DNA of 64,000 bases, from positions 1 to 64,000 of the forward strand of contig JAPLOI010000077.1 of assembly GCA_026400815.1 (NCBI GenBank), written 5' to 3'. Below are positions 1 through 8,304 of the stretch, in pieces. The translations under genes were made by a program, and so were the position numbers. Under the pieces are notes generated by a model. It searched no databases, was not told where the DNA came from, and was given only the letters and a program-made list of their open reading frames with translations. Source of the stretch: Alphaproteobacteria bacterium. GTDB lineage: Bacteria > Pseudomonadota > Alphaproteobacteria > Acetobacterales > Acetobacteraceae. Positions within the stretch are counted from its first letter, which is position 1, and the number at the start of each line of letters is the position of its first letter.

Positions 1-133
1 ACTCGAGATGCCTTTGATGGCGAATCCTACAGAGATTGAGATCGCCTCCCGCGGCCAAGCAGGAAATTTTAGAGGGGATAGTTGAGGGGATTGGCCAAAC
101 CTGGCCTCCAAATCCTAACATTTACTGGAAAAT

Positions 134-225
134 TGGCGGAGGGGATGGGATTCGAACCCACGGTACGGTTTAACCCGTACAACGATTTAGCAAACCGTCG
201 CCTTCAGCCGCTCGGCCACCCCTCC
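134..225 (-). tRNA. tRNA-Ser (anticodon GCU)
   Basis: The reverse complement folds as a class II tRNA. A 7-bp acceptor stem (GGAGGGG pairs with CCCCTCC) is followed by discriminator G and an encoded CCA. The anticodon stem-loop carries GCT, the variable arm is long, and the T-arm has GGTTCGAATCC. A long variable arm with GCU decodes Ser AGC/AGU. A sigma-70-like promoter lies about 40-65 bp upstream. Confidence 0.96.
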
Positions 226-261
226 GCCTGGAGCAATGGTCACACGACGTTTGCTGCGATC

Positions 262-290
262 CTTCTAGGGGCTGGCGTGCGGAGCGTCAA
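262..290 (-). promoter_or_regulatory. sigma-70-type promoter of the tRNA-Ser gene
   Basis: On the minus strand TTGACG is followed, after exactly 17 bases, by TAGAAG. The predicted start lies about 30 bases before the mature tRNA 5' end, leaving a short 5' leader for RNase P to remove. The stretch between this promoter and the GST stop codon holds nothing else visible. Confidence 0.6.
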
Positions 291-320
291 ACCCCCCGCG
301 CGCCACCCAGAGTCTCCAAT

Positions 321-947
321 CTAGCTCAGCGCCACATCAAAGCCGCGCTTGGTGGCGGGGCGGGCCATCATCGTCTCGTACCAGCGCTTCACGTTGGGGA
401 AATCGGCGAGGTCCACCTGGTGGCGTTCGTGGCGCCAAGCCCAGCCGAGGATGGCGAAATCGGCGATCGAGATGTCGCCGGCGAAGAACTCCACCTCGGC
501 CAGGCGGCGGTCGGCCACGCCGTACAGGCGGCGGGTTTCCTTGCTGTAGCGCTCCAGCCCGTAGCGGCGGTCCTGCTCGTTCTCCACGGTCAGGAAGTGG
601 TGCACCTGCCCGGGCATGGGGCCGAAGCCAGCCATCTGCCACATCAGCCATTCCAGCACGGGCACCTGGGCGCGGATGTCGGAGGGCCAGAACTGGCCGG
701 TCTTGGCGCCCAGGTAGATCAGGATCGCGCCGCTCTCGAACACGGTGATCGGCTTGCCGCCTGGGCCGTCGGGGTCGACGATGGCCGGGATGCGGTTGTT
801 GGGCGAAAACTTCAGGAACTCGGGGTTGAACTGCTCGTTCTTGGAAATGTTCACCGGCTTCACGGCGTAGGCCAGCCCCATCTCCTCCAGCGCCACGCTG
901 ATCTTGCGGCCGTTCGGGGTGTTCCAGGTCCAGAACTCGATGCTCAT
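321..947 (-). CDS. Glutathione S-transferase, Nu class / YfcG-like disulfide-bond reductase
   Basis: This 208-residue protein has an N-terminal thioredoxin-fold GST domain and a C-terminal helical domain. Residues 10-13 (TPNG) and the cis-Pro loop NRIPAIVD (51-58), followed by FESGA (70-74), match the Nu-class pattern seen in E. coli YfcG and YghU. Such enzymes use a Thr/Asn pair to bind two glutathiones and reduce organic disulfides or peroxides in the cytosol. The ATG at 947 was chosen because AGGGAGA sits just upstream; longer open frame beyond it is unsupported. It diverges from the aminotransferase gene at 1086. The substrate cannot be read from sequence. Confidence 0.88.
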   Translation of the reverse strand: MSIEFWTWNTPNGRKISVALEEMGLAYAVKPVNISKNEQFNPEFLKFSPNNRIPAIVDPDGPGGKPITVFESGAILIYLGAKTGQFWPSDIRAQVPVLEWLMWQMAGFGPMPGQVHHFLTVENEQDRRYGLERYSKETRRLYGVADRRLAEVEFFAGDISIADFAILGWAWRHERHQVDLADFPNVKRWYETMMARPATKRGFDVALS

Positions 948-1085
948 GCGACGTCTCCCTGGCGGCCGGGAGTGGCGCGCCGTTTCAGCGAGTATCAGGC
1001 AGAGCAGCGGCCGCGCCAACCGCGTGATTGACGTGGCTGCCGCCGCTGGCCACGCTGGCCTGGCACGCAACAGGTGAGGCCCAGG

Positions 1086-2429
1086 ATGCGGATTTCCCGT
1101 GGCGACAACACGCCGGACAATGCGGCGCTGATCGGCTTCACCAATCTGCGCCGGGCCCGCACCACGCGGCCGATGGTGATCGAGCGTGGGCGCGGCATCT
1201 TCCTGATCGACGAGAACGGCCGCGAATACATGGAGGGCACGGCCAGCTTCTATTGCGCGGCGCTCGGGTTTTCCGACGAGGAACTGGTGGAGGCGGCGGT
1301 GCGGCAGATGCGGTCGCTGCCGGCCTATGCCTCTGGCGTGTATCGCACGGTGCCGGCGGCGTTGGCGCTGGGCGAGAAGCTGGCGGCTTTGGCGCCGATG
1401 AAGGATGCGCGGGTGGCGTTTGCCTCCACGGGGTCGGAGGCGAACGATTTCCTGATCAAGTTCATGCGCTTCCGCAACGCGTATCTGGGCCAGCCGAAGC
1501 GCACCAAGGTGATCGCGCGCACCGGCAGCTACCATGGCGGCACCATGGCCACGGCTGCGCTGGGCGGGTTTCCGGGCACGGCGGCGGCGTTCAACCTGCC
1601 GATGGACGATGTGCTGACGGTGGGGCAGCCGGACTTTGTGAACCGCGCGCTGGAAGGGGAGAGCGAGGCGGAGTTCACGGCGCGGATGCTGCTGGAAGTG
1701 GAGCAGACCATCGAGCAGGCGGGGCCGGAGACGGTGGGGGCGATGATCCTGGATCCCGTCTCCTACTCCGCCGGCTGTGTACTGCCGCCGGCGGGGTATC
1801 TGACGGGGCTGCAGGAGATCCTGGCGCGGTATGGGGTGCTGTTCTTTGATGACGAGGTGATCACCGGGTTCTGCCGCACCGGAAACATGTTCGCGGCCGA
1901 GACCTTCGGGTTCACGCCGGATTGCATGAGCCTGGCGAAGGCGTTGTCGGCGGCGTACATGCCGATCTCGGCGATCGTGATGTCGGGCGAATTCTACGAT
2001 GTGCTGGAGCAGGCGTCGGACGTGATCGGCACCATGCCGCATGCGGCGACCTATGCCGGGCATCCCGTGGCCGCGGCCGTGGCGCTGCGGATGCTGGAGA
2101 TCATCGAGGAGCGGGATTTGGTGGGGCATGTGCAGCGTGTGTCGCCGCGGTTGCATCGGTTGATCCATGGGCTTTCGGGGCATGAACTGGTGTTCAACAC
2201 GCGGGCGCTGGGGTTGGGGGGCGCGGTGCAGCTGCATCCGCTGAAGGGGCAGCCGGGGGTGCGCGGGCAGGCGATGATGCAGACGATGATGGACCAGGGG
2301 CTGCTGCTGCGGGTGGTGGGGGATACGATCAACTTCTCGCCGCCGTTGATCATCACGGAAGCCGAGATCGACGAGATGATGCGGCGCTTTACCGCGGCGC
2401 TGGAAACCTTGCCGCGCGAGGCCGCATGA
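1086..2429 (+). CDS. Class III (omega) aminotransferase, aspartate aminotransferase family
   Basis: This is a 447-residue PLP enzyme of fold type I. STGSEAN (114-120) is the phosphate-binding loop, DDEVITGFCRTG (255-266) carries the Asp that pairs with the pyridine nitrogen, and the Lys of SLAKA (about 285) is the expected Schiff-base lysine. The family moves amino groups from omega-amino acids or amines to a keto acid. The ATG at 1086 has GAGG about 7 bases upstream; an in-frame GTG at 1074 is a weaker alternative. The stop overlaps the next start as ATGA, so this gene and the dimethylformamidase-like gene are translationally coupled. An amine released by that amidase could be a substrate, but this is inference. 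Confidence 0.88.
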   Translation: MRISRGDNTPDNAALIGFTNLRRARTTRPMVIERGRGIFLIDENGREYMEGTASFYCAALGFSDEELVEAAVRQMRSLPAYASGVYRTVPAALALGEKLAALAPMKDARVAFASTGSEANDFLIKFMRFRNAYLGQPKRTKVIARTGSYHGGTMATAALGGFPGTAAAFNLPMDDVLTVGQPDFVNRALEGESEAEFTARMLLEVEQTIEQAGPETVGAMILDPVSYSAGCVLPPAGYLTGLQEILARYGVLFFDDEVITGFCRTGNMFAAETFGFTPDCMSLAKALSAAYMPISAIVMSGEFYDVLEQASDVIGTMPHAATYAGHPVAAAVALRMLEIIEERDLVGHVQRVSPRLHRLIHGLSGHELVFNTRALGLGGAVQLHPLKGQPGVRGQAMMQTMMDQGLLLRVVGDTINFSPPLIITEAEIDEMMRRFTAALETLPREAA

Positions 2430-4585
2430 TCCCGCTGATCGGGTATGCCGACCGGTTTTCGGTTCGTGCCGGTGGCAGCATTGCGCTGAAGGCTTCGACG
2501 ACGCATCCGGACTATCGCGCCGATCTTGTGCGCATCCGCAGTGCCGATCCGAATCCGGCGGGGCCCGGCATGCGCTTCGAGGATGTTCCCGCCGCCTTTG
2601 CCGGCACCTACACCGGCCGGTTCCAGCCGGCCTTGCGTGGGTCCCATGCGGAGATCGATTTGGCCGGGCTGCCGCTGGGGCGGCACTGGACATTGTGCCT
2701 GCGCGTTCAGCCCTGGCTGCTCGATGGGCGGCCGCAGGCGGTGTTGGGCTGGGAAGGCGTGTCGCTGCATATCGCGCGCGACGGGATTGTGCTGCGGTTC
2801 GGCGACCGGGAACTGCGGCAGGAATGCCCGTTCCTCGAACGCCGTTGGTATCAGCTTCGTCTGTCCGTCGGCCCTGCGGCCGTGGGCCTCACGGTCGACA
2901 AGCTGCACGAGGATTGGGGCCATGGCGGCATGGCCGGCCCTCTGCTCTATGTAACGGCGGATGGCTCGGTCTCGGCGCCGGGCCGGCTGCTGCTTGCCGC
3001 CGCGCCGGATGCGGACGGCACCCCCAAGGACCACTTCAACGGGCGGCTTGAGCACCCGCTGATTCTCGATGGCGACCGGGCGGGGGCGCCGGGGATCGTG
3101 GAGCCGGGGCAGATGCCTCGGACGCATCTTCATGCCTGGTGGAACTTTGCGCTGGGCCAGGATACGGCGGAGATTCTCGACCAGGGGCCGCATCGGCGGC
3201 ATGGGCGGTTGGTGAACATGCCGACGCGTGCCAGCCGTGGGGCGTTCTGGAGTGGGCGGGAGCTGAACTGGCGGCACGCGCCGGATGAGTATGCCGCGAT
3301 CCATTTCCATGAGGATGATCTGTACGATTGCGGGTGGGAGACGGATTTCTCCTTTGATGTGCCGGCGGACTTGCCGAGCGGCGTGTATGGCATTCGGCTG
3401 CTTTCGGGGACGGACGAAGATATCGTGCCGTTCTTCGTGCTGCCGCCTGCGGGGATGGCGACGGCGAAGGTGGCGTTGTTGTTCTCGACCTATACGTATC
3501 AGGTGTATGCCAATTACGACCGCGGCAATTTTGACGAGGCGTATCGGGAGCGGCGGGCGGCTTGGGCTGGGAGTTATCCGCATCATCCCGGGGACAATCC
3601 GCAGTTTGGGCTTTCGACCTATAACTGGCACGCGGATGGGTCCGGCGTGGCGCATTCTTCGCATCTGCGGCCGATCCTGACGTTTCGGCCGGGGTATCTG
3701 GCGTATCCGGACCAGCGTGGCTCCGGCCTTCGGCATTTTCCGGCGGATATGCATCTGGCGGCGTGGCTGGATGCGATGGGGATCGCGTGGGATGCGATCA
3801 CCGACCACGATGTGGAGGCGGAAGGGGCCGATCTGCTGGCGCGCTACAAGGTGGTGCTGACGCCGTCGCATCCCGAGTATCAAAGCCTCGGCACGCTGGA
3901 TGCGCTGCGGGACTACACGGCGGATGGTGGGCGGTTGGTGTATCTCGGCGGCAACGGGTTTTACTGGCGGGTGGCGGTGAGCGCCGCGGTGCCGGGAACG
4001 TTGGAGTTGCGGCGGACGGAGTCTGGCACGCGGGCCTGGGCGGCTGACCCGGGCGAGTACTACCACCAGTTCGATGGCGGGTATGGCGGGTTGTGGCGGC
4101 GGCAGGATCGGGCGCCGCAGAAGCTGGCCGGGGTGGGGTTCTCGGCGCAGGGGCGGTTTGAGGGCAGTTACTATCGGCGGTTGCCGGAGAGTTTCGCGCC
4201 GGAGGTGGCGTGGATATTTGATGGGGTGGACGGCGAGGTGATTGGCGATTTCGGGTTCTCGGGTGGGGGGGCGGCGGGGTTCGAACTGGACCGGGCCGAT
4301 CCGTTGCTGGGCTCGCCGCCCAATACCGTGGTGCTGTGCCGGTCGGAGGGGCATCAGGCGCATTTCGGGGTGACGCCGGAGGACGTGCTGCAGCCGCGCG
4401 AGAACAAGATGAGCAATGCGCCGGATCCGCTGATCCGCAGCGACATGGTGTATTTCGAGACGGTGCGCGGCGGGGCGGTGTTCTCGGTGGGCTCGATCAC
4501 CTTCTGCGGCAGCCTGCCGTGGAACAATTTCGACAACCAGGTGTCGCGGATGGTCCGCAACGTGGTTCTGCGCTTCAGCGAATAA
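2426..4585 (+). CDS. N,N-dimethylformamidase large-subunit-like protein
   Basis: This 719-residue protein begins MIPLIGYADR and continues with a lectin/concanavalin-like N-terminal half. The C-terminal half resembles the catalytic domain of the beta (large) subunit of N,N-dimethylformamidase, an iron-dependent amidase of about 760 residues. No small (alpha) subunit is seen nearby, and many relatives of this domain act on unknown amides, so DMF itself need not be the substrate. It overlaps the aminotransferase stop by 4 bases and is followed after one base by a GTG-started membrane protein gene, giving a three-gene operon. There is no signal peptide, so it is probably cytoplasmic. Confidence 0.8.
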   Translation: MIPLIGYADRFSVRAGGSIALKASTTHPDYRADLVRIRSADPNPAGPGMRFEDVPAAFAGTYTGRFQPALRGSHAEIDLAGLPLGRHWTLCLRVQPWLLDGRPQAVLGWEGVSLHIARDGIVLRFGDRELRQECPFLERRWYQLRLSVGPAAVGLTVDKLHEDWGHGGMAGPLLYVTADGSVSAPGRLLLAAAPDADGTPKDHFNGRLEHPLILDGDRAGAPGIVEPGQMPRTHLHAWWNFALGQDTAEILDQGPHRRHGRLVNMPTRASRGAFWSGRELNWRHAPDEYAAIHFHEDDLYDCGWETDFSFDVPADLPSGVYGIRLLSGTDEDIVPFFVLPPAGMATAKVALLFSTYTYQVYANYDRGNFDEAYRERRAAWAGSYPHHPGDNPQFGLSTYNWHADGSGVAHSSHLRPILTFRPGYLAYPDQRGSGLRHFPADMHLAAWLDAMGIAWDAITDHDVEAEGADLLARYKVVLTPSHPEYQSLGTLDALRDYTADGGRLVYLGGNGFYWRVAVSAAVPGTLELRRTESGTRAWAADPGEYYHQFDGGYGGLWRRQDRAPQKLAGVGFSAQGRFEGSYYRRLPESFAPEVAWIFDGVDGEVIGDFGFSGGGAAGFELDRADPLLGSPPNTVVLCRSEGHQAHFGVTPEDVLQPRENKMSNAPDPLIRSDMVYFETVRGGAVFSVGSITFCGSLPWNNFDNQVSRMVRNVVLRFSE

Positions 4586-4586
4586 C

Positions 4587-5027
4587 GTGCTGGCCGATGC
4601 CGCCGCCTATGGCGGCTTGTTCCTGTCGGCGCTGGTGGCCGCGACGATCCTGCCGATGCAATCGGAGGCGGTGCTGGTCGGGCTTGTTCTGGCGGGGCAG
4701 CAGCCGGTGGGGCTGCTGCTGGTGGCGGCGAGCCTGGGGAATGTGCTGGGCAGCGTGGTGAACTACGCGCTTGGGCGGGTTGTGGAGCGGTTCTCCGACA
4801 GGAAGTGGTTTCCGGCCTCGCCGGCGGCGCTGGCGCGGGCGCGCGGGCAGTATGAGCGCTGGGGGCGGTGGTCGTTGCTGTTGAGCTGGACGCCGGTGGT
4901 GGGCGACCCGCTGACGGTGATCGCGGGGATGCTGCGCGAGCCGTTGTGGCGGTTCCTGGTGCTGGTGACGATCGCGAAGGTGGGGCGGTATCTCGTGCTG
5001 GTGTGGGCGGTGCGGGAATTCGGCTGA
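4587..5027 (+). CDS. YqaA/SNARE-associated-type (DedA superfamily) small membrane protein
   Basis: This 146-residue integral membrane protein has an N-terminal amphipathic/re-entrant segment with P-M-Q-S-E-A, a glycine-rich LGNVLGSVVNYALGR helix, a central GDPLTVIAGMLR motif and a C-terminal helix. These are the hallmarks of the YqaA branch of the DedA superfamily, whose transport role is poorly defined. The start is GTG at 4587, one base after the preceding stop, implying coupled translation. Shorter than full DedA proteins (about 200 residues), it is normal for YqaA. Confidence 0.78.
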   Translation: MLADAAAYGGLFLSALVAATILPMQSEAVLVGLVLAGQQPVGLLLVAASLGNVLGSVVNYALGRVVERFSDRKWFPASPAALARARGQYERWGRWSLLLSWTPVVGDPLTVIAGMLREPLWRFLVLVTIAKVGRYLVLVWAVREFG

Positions 5028-5093
5028 GCGGCGGGCATGAGTCGTCGCCGCGCGAAGCGGGGCTGTTGCGACGGATTCGGGGTGCGTTGGGAT

Positions 5094-5513
5094 TCAGCCG
5101 GGGCACGGGGGTGCGCGGGGGCCGTTTGTCGGGCGGGGGTTGGACGCGGTTTTCCCACCGGTGCGGGCGTGCGGGCGCATGCCGCGATTGTGGTACCCGG
5201 CGACGGACCAGCCGATGATGGCGAGGAGGCGGCGCAGGGTGCGCTGGGCGCGGGGGGACAGGGCGTCGATATCGTCCTGGTCGGAGGGGGAGAGGTACCA
5301 CGGGGTGTGGGCGCGCGGGCGGCGTGTGGTGACGGCGGTGAGGAAGGATAGGAGGAGCGCGGGGAGGAGGGCGATGCCGGTGGACAGGCGCAGGAGGGTG
5401 AGCGCCAGGATTTGGACGCGGTTTTCCGACCCCCGGAGGAGGGGGGAAGCGGCGTCGGCCAGGGGCGCCCGAGCCGGGACGGCTTGGGGCGCTGCGGTGG
5501 CGGAGAGGGACAT
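5094..5513 (-). CDS. Small membrane-anchored hypothetical protein (copy 1 of a three-locus family)
   Basis: No named family is recognised. The 139-residue product has a polar N-terminus, one hydrophobic segment (about 38-60, LALTLLRLSTGIALLPALLL), a helical charged middle and a Pro/Arg-rich tail. GWSVAGYHNRGM near residue 105 resembles GWLLRGKPNRGM of the protein at 30542. An AT-rich block with two T-runs lies 37-65 bases upstream of the ATG. About 45 bases past the stop comes a stretch closely similar to one after the 30542 gene (see findings). A TATATC box 2 bases before the ATG would make the message leaderless. Whether it is expressed is unknown. Confidence 0.5.
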   Translation of the reverse strand: MSLSATAAPQAVPARAPLADAASPLLRGSENRVQILALTLLRLSTGIALLPALLLSFLTAVTTRRPRAHTPWYLSPSDQDDIDALSPRAQRTLRRLLAIIGWSVAGYHNRGMRPHARTGGKTASNPRPTNGPRAPPCPG

Positions 5514-5616
5514 CGGATATATTCTCTCACCAACACAAGCCGGTGGGTAGAAAAAAATCCCGATTTGATGAAAAAAATTCCTGACGTGGCGTGGCGATGC
5601 GCCGATGGAAGAAAGG

Positions 5617-5772
5617 TTCACCACGGAGACGCGGAGGGCACTGAGAAGGCGCGGAGGAGAAGGATGGTCAGCGTTCGACCGCGTCGCCCCGGGACATTGG
5701 CTTTGGGGGGACGGAAGCAACCTGGCGTGCTTCTCCGTGCCTTCTCCGTGCCCTCCGTGTCTCCGTGGTGAA
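5617..5772. repeat. Long imperfect inverted repeat (TTCACCACGGAG type)
   Basis: The left arm starts TTCACCACGGAGACGCGGAG (5617) and the right arm ends CCGTGTCTCCGTGGTGAA (5772). The arms are about 45 bases with internal GGAG periodicity and are separated by about 65 bases. Similar 'CACCACGGAGACACGGAG' palindromes occur between genes in many unrelated bacteria. Here it lies just past the stop of the importer operon, where it could form a hairpin that protects or ends the mRNA. Confidence 0.7.
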
Positions 5773-5784
5773 TCTGGCTTTCTT

Positions 5785-6561
5785 TCAGGCCATCGACAGG
5801 CGGGGGACGGCGGCCAGGAGGCGGCGCGTGGTGTCGGTGGCGGGGTGGGCGAAAACCTCGGCGACCGGGCCGTGTTCGACGATGCGGCCGGCTTCCATGA
5901 TGGCGACAGTGCGGGCGATGGCGCGGACGACGGCGAGGTCGTGGGAGATCAGCAGGTAGGCGACGCCGGTGCGGTCCTGCAGATCCTGCAGCAGGTTGAG
6001 GACGGCGTTGCGGACGGAGACATCGAGCGCGGAGACAGGTTCGTCCAGCACGACGAGCCGGGGGTTGGTGGCCAGGGCGCGGGCGATGGCGACGCGTTGG
6101 CGCTGACCGCCGGAGAGTTCGTGCGGGCGGCGGTCGATGAGGTCGGGGGGGAGGCGGACCATCTGCAGCAGGGCGAGGGCGCGGTCTCGCCATTCGTGGC
6201 GTGGGGCGAGGTTGTGCAGGCGCAGCGGGTCGGAAAGGGCGCGCAGCACGGTGGCGCGGGGGTTGAAGGCGGCGGATGGGTCCTGGAAGACCATCTGGAA
6301 GCGGGGGCGGAGGGCACGCAGGGCGGGCTCGGGGAGGGCGAGGAGTTCCGTGCCGGCGAGGTGGATGGTGCCGGCGTCCGGCGCGGTGAGGCGCATGACG
6401 CAGCGGGCGAGGGTGGATTTGCCGGAGCCTGAGGCGCCGGCGAGGGCGACGGTGGTGCCGGGGGGGACATCGAGGTCCACGCCATCGAGGGCGGCGACGG
6501 TGTGGCCGGCGCGGGTGAAGGTCTTGCGCAGGCCGCGGATTTTCAGGAGCGGGTCAGCCAT
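5785..6561 (-). CDS. Oligopeptide/dipeptide ABC importer ATPase (DppF/OppF type)
   Basis: This 258-residue nucleotide-binding protein has Walker A GASGSGKST (42-50), a Q-loop (VFQDP, 91-95), signature LSGGQ (149-153), Walker B VVLDEP (170-175) and H-loop His207. It works with the partner ATPase encoded just upstream to energise peptide or nickel/opine uptake at the inner membrane. The ATG at 6561 lies inside the last codons of the partner gene (8-base overlap). It lacks the long C-terminal oligopeptide-binding cap common in DppF. It is the last gene of a five-gene operon (SBP, two permeases, two ATPases). Confidence 0.93.
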   Translation of the reverse strand: MADPLLKIRGLRKTFTRAGHTVAALDGVDLDVPPGTTVALAGASGSGKSTLARCVMRLTAPDAGTIHLAGTELLALPEPALRALRPRFQMVFQDPSAAFNPRATVLRALSDPLRLHNLAPRHEWRDRALALLQMVRLPPDLIDRRPHELSGGQRQRVAIARALATNPRLVVLDEPVSALDVSVRNAVLNLLQDLQDRTGVAYLLISHDLAVVRAIARTVAIMEAGRIVEHGPVAEVFAHPATDTTRRLLAAVPRLSMA

Positions 6562-7354
6562 GGGGGGTGACCACGGTGAAGTTGGCGCCGATTTCCGGCA
6601 GGCGGTGCTGGAGCGGCGTGTCGAGGTCCAGGCGCGCGGCGAGCAGGGCGCGTGTGTAGGCATGGGCGGGGGTGCGGAAGACCTGGGCGACCGGGCCGGA
6701 TTCCATCAGGCGGCCGGCGTGGAGGATGGCGACCTCGTCGGCCAGCATCGAGGCGAGCGCGATGTCGTGGGTGACGAAGAGGAGGGTGAGGCCGCGTTCT
6801 CGGACCAGGCTGTCGAGCAGTTCGACCATGGCGTGCTGGACGACGGTGTCGAGCGCGCTGGTGGGTTCGTCGGCGATCAGCAGCACGGGGTCGGCGGCCA
6901 GTGCGGCGGCGAGGGCGATGCGTTGGCGTTGGCCGCCGCTGAATTCGTGGGGGTGGCGGCGCAGGGCTTCGGTGGGGCGGGGGATGCCCATGCGGTCCAG
7001 CAGGCGGGCGGCGTGGGCTTCGGCTTCGCGCCAGGTGTGGCCGCGATGGACGACGGCGACCTCGGCGATCTGCTCGCCGATGGTCAGCACGGGATTGAGG
7101 CTGCCGGCGGGGTCCTGGAAGACGACGCCGATGTCTCGGCCCAGGACGGGGGCGTTGAGGGTGGGGAACCCGATGCGGCCGGTGGTGCGCGCGCCGGTGG
7201 GGAGCAGGCCGCAGATGGCCATGGCGAGGGTGGATTTGCCGGAGCCGCTTTCGCCCAGCACGGCGAGGCGGCGGCCTTGGGCTAGGGTGAGGGAGATGGC
7301 GTCCAGCGCCTGTGCGGTGCCATAGGCGACGGAGAGGTTTTGCACCGCGATCAT
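6554..7354 (-). CDS. Oligopeptide/dipeptide ABC importer ATPase (DppD/OppD type)
   Basis: This 266-residue ATPase has Walker A GESGSGKST (34-42), Q-loop VFQDP, signature FSGGQ (138-142) and Walker B LLIADEP (158-164), then the His of FVTHD. It pairs with the ATPase of the next gene to form the asymmetric motor typical of this family. Its ATG overlaps the permease stop (ATGA at 7354-7351), so expression is coupled. The transported solute cannot be fixed from the ATPase. Confidence 0.93.
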   Translation of the reverse strand: MIAVQNLSVAYGTAQALDAISLTLAQGRRLAVLGESGSGKSTLAMAICGLLPTGARTTGRIGFPTLNAPVLGRDIGVVFQDPAGSLNPVLTIGEQIAEVAVVHRGHTWREAEAHAARLLDRMGIPRPTEALRRHPHEFSGGQRQRIALAAALAADPVLLIADEPTSALDTVVQHAMVELLDSLVRERGLTLLFVTHDIALASMLADEVAILHAGRLMESGPVAQVFRTPAHAYTRALLAARLDLDTPLQHRLPEIGANFTVVTPHG

Positions 7355-8304
7355 GCCGCGATCCGCCGCGTGCGCAGCGCCTTGGCAACGCCCTGGCCGG
7401 TGAGGTGGACGGCGAGCACGGTGAGGACCAGGCCGATGCCGGGGATGATCGAGAGGAACGGGGCGCGGCGCAGCACGGTGCGGCCCTCGGCGATCATGCT
7501 GCCCCAGGTGACGCGGTTGGGGTCGCCGAAGCCGAGGAAGGACAGCGCCGCCTCGATCAGCACCGCCGCGGCGACGATGACGGCGGCGAGCGAGACGACG
7601 GGGGTGAGCGCGTTGGGCAGCACCTCGCGGAAGGCGATTTCCAAGGGGCGCATGCCGATGACGCGGGCGGCGGCGACGAAATCGCGCTCGCGCAGGGAAA
7701 GGATCTCGGCGCGGGTGATGCGGGCGGGCTGCATCCAGGCGCCGATGGCGATGCCGAGCACGATGGTGGGCACGCGCGGGCCGGTGACGGAGATGAGCGC
7801 CAAAGTGAGCAGGAAGGCCGGCACGGTCTGGAACGCTTCGGCGACGCGCATCAGCGCCTCATCCACCCAGCCGCCGAGGAAGCCTGCGATGGTGCCCACG
7901 GTGATGCCGATGCCCAGCGCCGCGGCGGCGGCGGCGGTGGCGACCAGCAGGGTGGTGCGGGTGCCGTGGATGAGGGCGGAGAGCACGTCCCGCCCCAGGC
8001 GATCCGTGCCCAGGGGGTGGGCCATGGTCTGCCAGGGCGGCAGGAGGGGATCGCCCTTGATGGCCAGCGGGTCGCCGGGGGCCAGCCAGGGAGCGGTGAG
8101 TGCCACGGCGAGCAGGATTGCCAGCATGGTGAGGCCGGCGAGGCCTTCGCCGGTGGCGAGGAGGCGAAAAAGCAAGGATGTTCTTTTTTGAAAAAAAGAA
8201 CCAAAAAACTTTTCCGACCTGGCGCCGAGTGGCATCTCATCAAGTAGAAAAAGTCTTTTTGCTTCTTTTTCTTCAGAAAAAAAAGAGTCTTTCTTCCTTG
8301 TCAT
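7351..8304 (-). CDS. Oligopeptide/dipeptide ABC importer permease (DppC type) with repeat-encoded N-terminus
   Basis: This 317-residue inner-membrane permease shows the DppC pattern: a first membrane helix (about 55-75), an LGTDRLGRDVLS motif, four further helices and the EAA-type cytoplasmic loop (ARVIGMRPLEIAFREVLPN). The ATG at 8304 overlaps the upstream permease stop as ATGA with a G-rich site before it, so it looks like the true start. Residues 4-43 are Lys/Phe/Ser/Glu-rich and encoded entirely by a palindromic AT-rich repeat pair (8181-8290). Without them the protein would have the usual family length. The repeat has kept the frame open. If translation really starts later, codons near 8180 would be needed. 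Confidence 0.88.
   Translation of the reverse strand: MTRKKDSFFSEEKEAKRLFLLDEMPLGARSEKFFGSFFQKRTSLLFRLLATGEGLAGLTMLAILLAVALTAPWLAPGDPLAIKGDPLLPPWQTMAHPLGTDRLGRDVLSALIHGTRTTLLVATAAAAAALGIGITVGTIAGFLGGWVDEALMRVAEAFQTVPAFLLTLALISVTGPRVPTIVLGIAIGAWMQPARITRAEILSLRERDFVAAARVIGMRPLEIAFREVLPNALTPVVSLAAVIVAAAVLIEAALSFLGFGDPNRVTWGSMIAEGRTVLRRAPFLSIIPGIGLVLTVLAVHLTGQGVAKALRTRRIAA
8181..8290. repeat. AT-rich inverted-repeat element inside dppC-like gene
   Basis: Two copies of one short palindromic sequence face each other. Copy A is 8181-8213 (TTCTTTTTTGAAAAAAAGAA then CCAAAAAACTTTT). Copy B, on the opposite strand, is 8249-8288 (AAAAGTCTTTTTGCTTC then a T-run and CAGAAAAAA). Between them lie 35 GC-rich bases. 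A third copy is at 30311-30345. The A/T-rich composition is in sharp contrast to the flanks. The size and layout recall a small non-autonomous inserted element. Confidence 0.75.

Noticed and set aside
2051-4363. Long minus-strand open frame opposite the aminotransferase and dimethylformamidase-like genes
   Set aside because: Low-complexity Pro/Arg product, no start signal, and the plus strand encodes two recognisable enzymes there.
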